A DNA stretch of 64,000 nucleotides from Lactuca virosa. Taxonomy: Eukaryota; Streptophyta; Magnoliopsida; Asterales; Asteraceae. The DNA is taken from positions 75,207,776 through 75,271,775 of the forward strand of contig CAKMRJ010005745.1 of NCBI GenBank assembly GCA_928212115.1, read 5' to 3'. The first letter of the stretch is position 1; every line of letters begins with the position of its first letter. The position numbers were made by a program, and so were the translations under genes. The notes below the pieces were generated by a model, which saw only the letters and a list, made by a program, of their open reading frames with translations, did not search any database and was not told the DNA's origin. Below, piece by piece: positions 56,364 through 64,000 of this stretch.

Positions 56364-57139
56364 TGATGAGTTTTATGTACTCTAACATTCCTATGGTGCA
56401 CATACAACTCTAATGCTGTGGATCTAAGTTTTCTCCAATTCTACATGCAATAAACATTTTCCAAAGCATGAAGCTTAAACTAGCATGCAAGGTGATATTT
56501 GAATCATAAAAACTAGTTAGAATGTTACTTTGTGTAGTAGCTTGTAGAACTTGGCCTTAAGAAAGCTTAGCACCTCAAGTGTGATGCCTCAAATGGTTCA
56601 CAAAACACCAAGAGAAATTGGATGAATATAGAAGAGGTTAAGGAGACTCAAAATCGGTTATGCCTTCTTCTCATGCATGGGGTCACGATTTTGGACACTA
56701 GGGCACATATTTTATATAGTGTAGAATCTAAGAGTCACATGTAATAACCTAATTCACACACTTAGGTTTTATGATCCAATTGATTTGGACTACCACTTCA
56801 TGGATTAACTCATAAGATTAGCCCATCAACAAATCAATCATGAATCATTAGCCCAATCCATATGTATGACTGATTTACATAATCAGTCCCCATTAATTTA
56901 ATTAGTCTCATTTGATCACTAAATTAATTCCAAATTAATTCATGATCAATACTAATTAAATAATATGATTTCTCAATTAATATATTATACTTATAATATA
57001 TTAATAAACCACAAATAACCTCTTTCTTAAATATCCATCCTATCAAATTGCTTTGATGAATGCAACCCAAATGGACCATGCTACTATCGGGTCAAGTACA
57101 TACCAATTATAGTTATGGGCTTAGACACCTAATCCAACA
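56364..57139 (-). repeat. 5' LTR of Copia-3
   Basis: TGATGAGTTTTATG...CTAATCCAACA on the plus strand, 776 bp. The TATA box is near 56710-56718 on the minus strand (CTATATAAAA). Confidence 0.9.
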
Positions 57140-59226
57140 AAAACCATATCCCAAACCGGCTTAAACTTGTACATAGCATCATTGGCCCTTAGAATGCACA
57201 ACGTAACATAAAATGATCTTCCAAATAAAGACCAAACATACCCAAAGAGCTTTTGAATCTCAGATGGAGACTTCGGGAACTTCCCTAAATCATGACCGCA
57301 TCTAATAATAAGAATCCCATGTAGATGCACAACAATAATTCTGACAGTTCATTCATAACACCAACTCCCTATCTACAACAAACTAACTACCACACTCTTC
57401 GTTTGCAAATCCCTAACCGTCATATCACCGCGAAAATCATTCGCACATAAAAAAGGCATTATCCTCATAGTCGGGATACATTAAAGATAACAAAAGTTAT
57501 CGCTCCCGATTCGCCTGAAACCATCAACTAGCACCTGACCTGCCAATATCCCAAGAAGTAGACCCTTGTTCTCATCTCAAGGCATCCATACCACAACAAT
57601 CCTCCTGTGCATTCCCACACTGCCATATTGCCGCTAAAAACCACAGCCAACTAGTCTCCTATTGGGTTTACATCCCAACTCTGAAAGTCACATGCCTGCT
57701 CACTCCTTCCTCTGAAATCAGGAAAATTGAAGGACATAACCCTCGCCATAGATAGTGACATTCCAATCCATCTGTCGATCACTCATTCTCCGGCCGAAAT
57801 CCTCGACCCGATCATGGCAACCGCTTCCTTCTTGAGTCTCGCGAATCAACTGGCATTACTTGATCAAGGCTCTCAAGACCTCAAAATCATCTAATTCACC
57901 TAGGTCTACACCATTCAAACCCAAACTAACATGGCCTTTAAAGCCCAAGCAATCACCAGACTCATCCTCATCCTGAACAATCATAACCAAAAGATTGGCA
58001 GATGCAGTAACACTGTCACGAATCATGGTACCAACCATGCATTCTACCATCTACCGGCTCCTTAGAATCATCGTGACTTCCCTCGATTCGAGTATGGATC
58101 ATGTGCTTCCAATAGTACGGGCACAATACTACCTTCCACACTTATCCATACTTTCCTCAAGATTCATCCTGATTCCTCTAAGTTACCTACTCGTAATAGT
58201 ACTTCCAACACCTGCTAAACAGTGTAACAACCACACTATATCACTTCCTAGGCTCTCCTAGGATCCCCTCACCTCCCCTGCCATCAGTTACTGAAGAATC
58301 CCTATTAATGTCAGTTAAACACTTCAAGAATACAATTACATGCAACAAAACTTAAATAATATTTTGACTAAAAGACTCATCCCTACCACGATTAGACTCA
58401 GACAAGAATTGCGCAATAGGACCAAATCCTTCACTTTAAGATTATTTAACCTTCTTAGCATGTAATTTTAACGTATTCATTTGATAGTTAACTCACATCA
58501 ATAAGATTCCTACAAAGCACAAAGCAAGCAACATTCGAGTAGTGGAGTCGATGGGCACCTAGACACAATAAAATCAGGCAGATCCTCATACGAATCTTTT
58601 GACCGCTAGGCCCAAGATCTAGGACAAATTTATCTTGTCCTTACTCTCTCTCTAGAGAAGCTAATCATCCCCTCACGCTGACCTGGTATGAACTGCACCC
58701 ATTCATGAAACTTCCACCAACCTGCAGCCACTCGTGTATGCTAATCATACATAACGTTGGATCCCATAGACAATCGAATAATTGACTCTACCCTAAGCCC
58801 TTAATCAGAAAATAACATGAAGTAAAGCTAAATCAAACATTCTCAGGCTATAGAATATTTGTTATGTACAACTATTATGCACACACTAAGAGACTACAGT
58901 AATGATGTCAATTTCATCTAACATATGAGAAGTCCTCCTAGGCTATCATGCATCATACATCAGACAATTCTATCATGCAATTCCTAAAGACCCCTAGCCT
59001 AATACTAGCATGCAATTCTATCATACTCATCAATAGCAATAACAGTATGGGTAACTTGGGGTAAACTTGCTTGCTCCGGCTGATCGTACACATCTCATCC
59101 ATCCTTGGTTACTTTTGAAAAAAAATTCAGAAAACAATTTTAAAAACTTTTACAAATCCTTAGCTTGAGACTGGATTCACACGAATGCTCATCCAATTCA
59201 CTCAAACCAGGGTTCTGATACCAACG
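57140..59226 (-). other. Gypsy-A internal region, 5' part
   Basis: 2.09 kb. The primer-binding site at 59211-59224 reads TTGGTATCAGAACC on the minus strand. Short minus frames (for example 57856-58050, acidic, with QDEDESGD) lack known motifs, and I recognise no gag or pol domain. It may be very decayed coding sequence or truly non-coding. Confidence 0.55.
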
Positions 59227-61419
59227 TGTAACATCCAAAAAAAATCATGGTAAAAATTTTCATATTTGAAACCAATCCAAAACCATAAGCGTTTACAAAC
59301 GTAATTTCCAAAGTGTTAATAATCACAAATCAGAGTATCCCAAAATCAATTCTCATAAAAAACTGAAAAATATACATGATCAAGCCTTCGCCTTTCCCTG
59401 ATCATCTGAAGTACCTGAAACATAAAACTGAAACTGTAAGCACGAAGCTTAGTGAGTTCCCCAAAAGTACCACCACACAAACAGATAACATATATAATCA
59501 TGCATGATGTGTCCATGCAGTCATCGAACTAGAATACCCTCGGGTCCACAACCTTCTGGTTGGATTACCCCTGGCCCACAACCTCCCGGTTTGATTGCCC
59601 TAGCCTGCAATCTCCCGGTTGGATTGCCATACATACTACACATTGAGTCCACAACCTCCTGGTTAGATTTCCCTGGCCCACAACCTCCCAGTTGGATTGC
59701 CCCATGTTTGTTGACTGGCAGCACAAAGCAGTACAGTCTCAACCCAACCACACCGTGTCAACATATGCATCTGATAAACATATAACTAGTCAGAAGACAA
59801 ACATGCAGATCTACAGATCACTACCGTAAACCATCATCTTATATACTAGGATACATATCTAACAGATCAGTACAACATATCAACATCCTATATACTAGGA
59901 TACATAACCAAGTGGGCCGACATTGGTGCCTTCGACCCACAAGTACAATGAGGAAAACTCACCTCTCAGTCTGAACAGACAGCTGAATAGGTCACTGCTC
60001 CGAATATCAACTCTACCAATCATCTACATATCATTAGTGACAAATCTCAATTACCAGTCCAAAATACCCAAAATACCCTTAGGTCAAACTTGGTCAAAGT
60101 CAAAAAGTCAACTGATTCGACTCAGTCAGAGTATGCCCAGCGTACTCAGCATGTACGCTTAGCGTACTCAAGGTCCAGATCAGGCTTCCAAGGGAGTAGG
60201 CCCATCGTACTCGACCAAAAGTCACATCCCCATTAAGTGCTTATTTCATGAAGTTCTTTCGTCCAATTGCAGATTTAGCCCCCAAATATCATTCCAAACC
60301 ATAAAGTATCCATCTTAAATGAGTTTGCATGCATAGAAAATGCCCAACACCAAAACCCTAACTTGAATTAAGCTCTTAAGCTCTCTAACATTTGCATGGA
60401 ATGGAATAAGGGACCAAGATTACATTTTTATGCTTCCCAATAACTCCATAATGGATAAAGTTTCCAACTTTATCCATTATAATGGTCCAAACAACCAAGA
60501 TCTAGTCTTTAAGTCTCAAAGGGACCGAAAGTGCATCTTTATCAACTTAATCCATTAAGTCCAAGTTTCCAACCTTTAGATCTGAATCAATATGATGTTT
60601 AGATGGATAAAGTTTCCAACTTTATCCATGACAATGTCACAAACTTTCAAGATCTAAACTTTATGCACTTAAAGTGACCAAAAGCTCATAACACCCAAAA
60701 GTAGCTAAATCCAACAAATGCCTCATCAATATTCAAACTTTATACCTTTAGAAGAAAGATCAAGGTGAATAAGGTCTGGATCTACAAGATCCAATACAAC
60801 CATCACTTCTCCAATGAGCTCCTTTTTCTCCAAGATGCACCAATAACACTCCAAAGCACTTAAAACACCTTCTTTTTATTCAAAAGGCTCAAACTAAGGT
60901 TAGGGTTTCAAGGGAGAACGTTGAAGGGGTGGAGGCTGAGAATGGAAAGGGTTTGGGGGAGTTAAGGAGCTTAAAACATGGCTCAAAACCATGAAAATAG
61001 GGTTTTTACCCTACGATCGTACGCGCAGCATACTCAAAGTTACGCCCAACGTAACAACCTAAAATCATGACTCCTTCAGCCAGTACGCCCAACATACTGC
61101 CAGACCTTCAAACGACCATAACTTCTTCGTTTCAACTCCGTTTTCGGTGTTCTTTAAAAAGGTATTGAAGAGCCCCATAATTCTATTTATTTACCGTTAA
61201 CTTAAAACATATCGAACTAAAATCCTTAATCAAAGAATATCACTTTTCCCGTTTTACCCTTTGATTCCAAATCACAAACCAAGGGCTTGGATCGCATAAC
61301 CAATATTATCAACATTCAATAGGGTCTAAACCCTATTCCCTTGAAGCCCAAGGCCTCTACTTGATCTATTTATTGTCCATAATCCCGAAATAAGAAACTT
61401 CTCGAAACAGGATGTTACA
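59227..61419 (-). repeat. Right (5') LTR of Gypsy-A
   Basis: Uninterrupted copy, 2193 bp, TGTAACATCC...GGATGTTACA. It holds a minisatellite of about 30 bp (59538-59705), GTACGC phrases at 60130-60215 and 61015-61105, and one U3 module near 61115-61155. It shows the empty site GCTTC for the solo LTR (about 60433) and has about 60 bp near 60320-60380 that the left LTR lacks. Confidence 0.85.
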
Positions 61420-61424
61420 AAAAC

Positions 61425-61715
61425 GATGATTAATGATATGAAAATAAAGCTCTCTAAAACATGAGTTTTGTTGGATATGTTGCAATGGATCTAATGAGAT
61501 TGATTTTGGTGGTGATGTGGGCGGTGATTTGAAGAAGAAAACAATGATTATTGACATGAAATAAAGCTATAAAATATGAGTTTTGTTAGATATAAATATT
61601 TAAATTCATGATTTTATAAGGACTTTTCCATCTTGAATTTTCTAGATGATGAGGGGATGTTCTCCAAATGAGATAATGATACGAATTCGAGTTCAAAGTC
61701 GCTGAGTTCCAATTC
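61425..61715. repeat. Tandem repeat of about 170 bp, right part, and flank
   Basis: From 61425 the repeat array resumes (GATGATTAATGATATGAAAATAAA), with a further unit near 61486 that ends near 61645. The last 70 bp before 61716 hold nothing recognised. Confidence 0.65.
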
Positions 61716-63628
61716 TGTAACAACCCATTATTTTCAGATAATCAAAGTCAACAAAAGTCAACCCAAGGTCAACAAAAGTCAAACATGTCGAATAAAGGTC
61801 AAATTTATTTCTCTTTTATCTTGATAAGGTTAGTCTAATAAGTTATAAAGGTATAGACCTTGTATTCAAAGGTGTTGTATGTTTAAGGAGGAAACACTAG
61901 GAACCGAGAACCTTCATCTGAGCCGCAAACTCTCGCATGGGCTGCAAACGAAGTTCATGGCTGCATGCGAGGTTCACAACCGTAAACCTCGGTTCACAGC
62001 CGATAACCTAGGTCCGCAAACGGCTTTCACAGTCGAAAACTCCTTCGGATCGTAAACCAATTCAGAGGGTTTCCTCCTCGCATGCTTATCTCCTCGGGTA
62101 GTGTTCACAGCCTTATCCTTCCTCGGTTAGAGTGCAACCGCAAACCCTTAGTCGGTTTGAGTTTACGGCCAAGAACCGTTTACAGCCGCAAACTCACACA
62201 TATATATACATGATACCTGAAATCATTCATCACTTATTCATTTCCAACCGAAAACACACCTTTCACTCTCAAGAACTCCAACCGTGAACACTTTTTCTCT
62301 CTCAACTATCGTCCTTCATCCTTTGAATCTTCTTAGGATCTTGCTTAGATCTTCAAGTGTTCTTCATTTCATTAATAACACTCAACCGTAAACCCAAGAA
62401 CACCAAGATCTTCTTGGGCCGTGAACTCTTGGGGCTAGCCGTAAACTCATAGCAGCCTTCCATTTGCTTCTAACACTTTTATTTGTAAGTTAAACTTACA
62501 AATTAGTCCAATTCCTTATCATTCTTATGTTTATATACACTAATTGTATACATATATATTACATAAAATGCTAATTAGGACTCGATTTTTTTACGGGAAC
62601 TAACTTGTGGAAATAAATCCTATGTCGAGCCTCAATTGAATCACCACTTATCAGGTGATTAATACCCCTGCGTTTTTATTATATTTTACTGTTTTAGGGG
62701 GGGGGGGGATACAAGTCTAACATAAGAATATTGTGTTTACAAATAAAAGATTTCTAAATATTTTTAAAATAATTTTAAATGTTTTAGAAACTCTTTTTTA
62801 ATTTTATATTTTGCCAAAATCATATATATATATATATATATATAATATATATTTATATATATAATATATATATATATATTAATATAAATAAGATTTAAAG
62901 GGCTTAGGACTGATAAATCGCTTTATTTCCCTTTTCCTTGTTTGGATGTGGGCTCAGGGTAGAATTATTTGTCCGAATGTCGTTTCAATTTTAATTATAT
63001 TATATATATATATTATCTATATATATTATATATATATAGATATAAGTTAATACAGCCAGATTCATATTCCTTTTGTAACATGTCGAGAAAAAGAGATACT
63101 TTCATGAATATTGCATATCAAGTAGAAAACACATATAAATTATAATAGGTATAGTTTATGAATCGTATGATCTATTTTACAAAGTCCATGTTAAAACATG
63201 GAAATAAACTTATAAACTATAATAAGTATAGTTTATGGAACAAATGGATCTTTTTACAAATTACTTGTTATTTATAAAAAGTTTTTCGCATTATTACTTG
63301 TAAATTCGTTGAAGCTAATTGTGAGACACTTCTTCGTGTACTTACCTAAGTACCAAAGGAAGTCTAGTCTTAAGAACCAAAATCTCCTAAAGGGAGAGCG
63401 TGAGTTTGTGTATACAACTATACGGGATTGACAATCCCGCTCCCTGACTGTTAGCTACAGTTTGACCGGCAGGTTTGCGGGTGACAAACGTCATTTTTGC
63501 TATTGACAAACGATTCATGTCATATCAGGTTATCCGTCATATTAGTATGGTTATAAGAACTCACAAGGAGAAAACAAAGATATATTTACATAGTATTATA
63601 CTTTTCCTAAACAGTCTCAAGGGATATT
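61716..63628 (+). repeat. Probable Gypsy LTR, plus orientation, third family
   Basis: Starts TGTAACAACCC at 61716. A region dense in GCCGCAAAC/GGTTCACAGCCG phrases (61920-62195) runs into TATATATA (62201-62208). A leader and then a GTAAGT donor (62485-62490) follow. Further right are a run of 12 G (62697-62708), TA-rich palindromic tracts (62822-62880 and 62998-63045) and a direct repeat of 77-bp period (63141 and 63218). The end was not identified. The second LTR start at 63629 may be inserted in it. Confidence 0.5.
62201..62208 (+). promoter_or_regulatory. TATA box of the LTR at 61716
   Basis: TATATATA, immediately after the repeated GC-rich phrases. Confidence 0.45.
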
Positions 63629-64000
63629 TGTAACATCCTGATTCGGATTGTCCATGATTAGGGTTCGTGGGCCACGAACCGGGCATGAGGAAATCTCGGG
63701 TTGTGGCGAGTTGCTGGAATCGTAAGGCATCTCATCACCTTCCCGTAGGTATGAGGATCTTTGGAATCGGAGTTATATCAAAGAAGCTATGGAAGTTTGA
63801 AGATTTGGCAAGATGAGTCCCTAAAGTGGAGAAGTGTGGCAGCGAAGTACGCTGGGCGTACGTATGCGTACGCTTAGCGTACAAATGCGCGTATTCCTTA
63901 AGCAAGAGCCACCTAGTATGCTGGGCGTACCAGATGGTACGCTGGGCGTACTAGGCACAGAAGGTAAACCCTAATATTTGAGGTGACCCTATATAAAGAA
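63629..64000 (+). repeat. Start of another LTR (U3), cut by the window end
   Basis: Starts TGTAACATCCTGATTCGG. A module-like stretch (about 63745-63795, CGGAGTTATATCAAAGAAGC) follows, then four or five GTACGCTGGGCGTAC-type phrases (63846-63952) and TATATAAAG at 63990-63998, where the window ends. The start resembles Gypsy-A (TGTAACATCCTG), so it may be a relative. Confidence 0.6.

Larger units (their letters stand above)
35345..57139 (-). mobile_element. Copia-3, full-length but broken, split by Gypsy-B
   Basis: The right (5') LTR is 56364-57139. The left (3') LTR is 35345-35976 plus 49903-49975, interrupted by Gypsy-B. The target duplication AAAGC (35340-35344) / AAAAC (57140-57144) matches in four of five bases. 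The primer-binding site (56351-56362) reads TGGTATCAGAGA, and the polypurine tract is at 49976-49986. The polyprotein order is gag, protease, integrase, reverse transcriptase, RNase H, the Copia order. Coding parts are clearly related to Copia-2 but carry many more stops, frameshifts and two deletions, so it is older. Confidence 0.9.
28759..61419 (-). mobile_element. Gypsy-A, non-coding LTR retrotransposon hosting the nested tower
   Basis: LTRs of about 2.17 and 2.19 kb (left 28759-33412 with a solo LTR inside; right 59227-61419) start TGTAACATCC and end GGATGTTACA. The target duplication is AAAAT (28754-28758) and AAAAC (61420-61424), four of five bases alike; the neighbouring repeat units show the original was AAAAC. 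The polypurine tract (33413-33425) and a tRNA-Met-type primer-binding site (59211-59224) fix the direction as minus. The internal region adds up to about 4.0 kb in two parts (33413-35344 and 57140-59226) and has no recognisable gag or pol domain. It fits a large retrotransposon derivative moved by proteins from elsewhere, or a very old element. Copia-3 splits it. Confidence 0.85.

Noticed and set aside
62822..63045. TA-rich palindromes as a replication origin or matrix attachment site
   Set aside because: Simple TA repeats are common in plant DNA, and nothing here supports such a function.

Overview
This window is plant nuclear repeat DNA. It holds several Ty1/Copia and Ty3/Gypsy LTR retrotransposons, most of them nested inside each other. 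I found no convincing host gene, no rRNA or tRNA gene, no CRISPR and no bacterial or organellar feature. AT-rich spacers, (CA)n(TA)n tracts, LTRs bounded by TG...CA, initiator-tRNA-Met primer-binding sites and 5-bp target duplications all point to a flowering plant. The LTR styles (TGTCACACCCC starts, U3 regions rich in GTACGCTGGGCGTAC-like phrases) remind me of Asteraceae such as lettuce or sunflower; that assignment is an inference.

Layout, left to right. 1-5869: the body and 3' LTR of a decayed plus-strand Copia element (Copia-1), inserted in the gag of a minus-strand Gypsy element (Gypsy-E, 5870-10709) that keeps a truncated gag, an extra upstream ORF and a 3.15-kb LTR. 10710-12850: fragments of two more LTR families. 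12851-27420: a badly rearranged minus-strand Copia (Copia-D) carrying LTR inserts. A segment of about 4 kb is present twice (13487-17298 and 21920-26228), separated by a truncated Athila-like Gypsy element (17299-21919). 27421-28758: unassigned AT-rich DNA followed by a tandem repeat of about 170 bp.

28759-61419 is a tower of nested insertions, all on the minus strand, with matching or nearly matching target duplications at each level. Level 1 is Gypsy-A (28759-61419), an element with no recognisable coding domain. A solo LTR (29879-32365) sits in its left LTR. Level 2 is Copia-3 (35345-57139), inside Gypsy-A's internal region. Level 3 is Gypsy-B (35977-49902), a gag-only element inside Copia-3's LTR. 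Level 4 is Copia-2 (40795-48692), inside Gypsy-B's LTR and the least damaged element in the window. After the tower the 170-bp repeat resumes, followed by the starts of two plus-strand LTRs (61716 and 63629).

No element looks autonomous today. Copia-2 is closest, with every domain present but broken by stops and frameshifts. The most interesting signal is in the LTRs. Several differently bounded Gypsy LTRs share one order: a module of about 160 bp near the start, a family-specific GC-rich phrase repeated several times, a TATA box, a short CT-rich leader, and a consensus 5' splice site.
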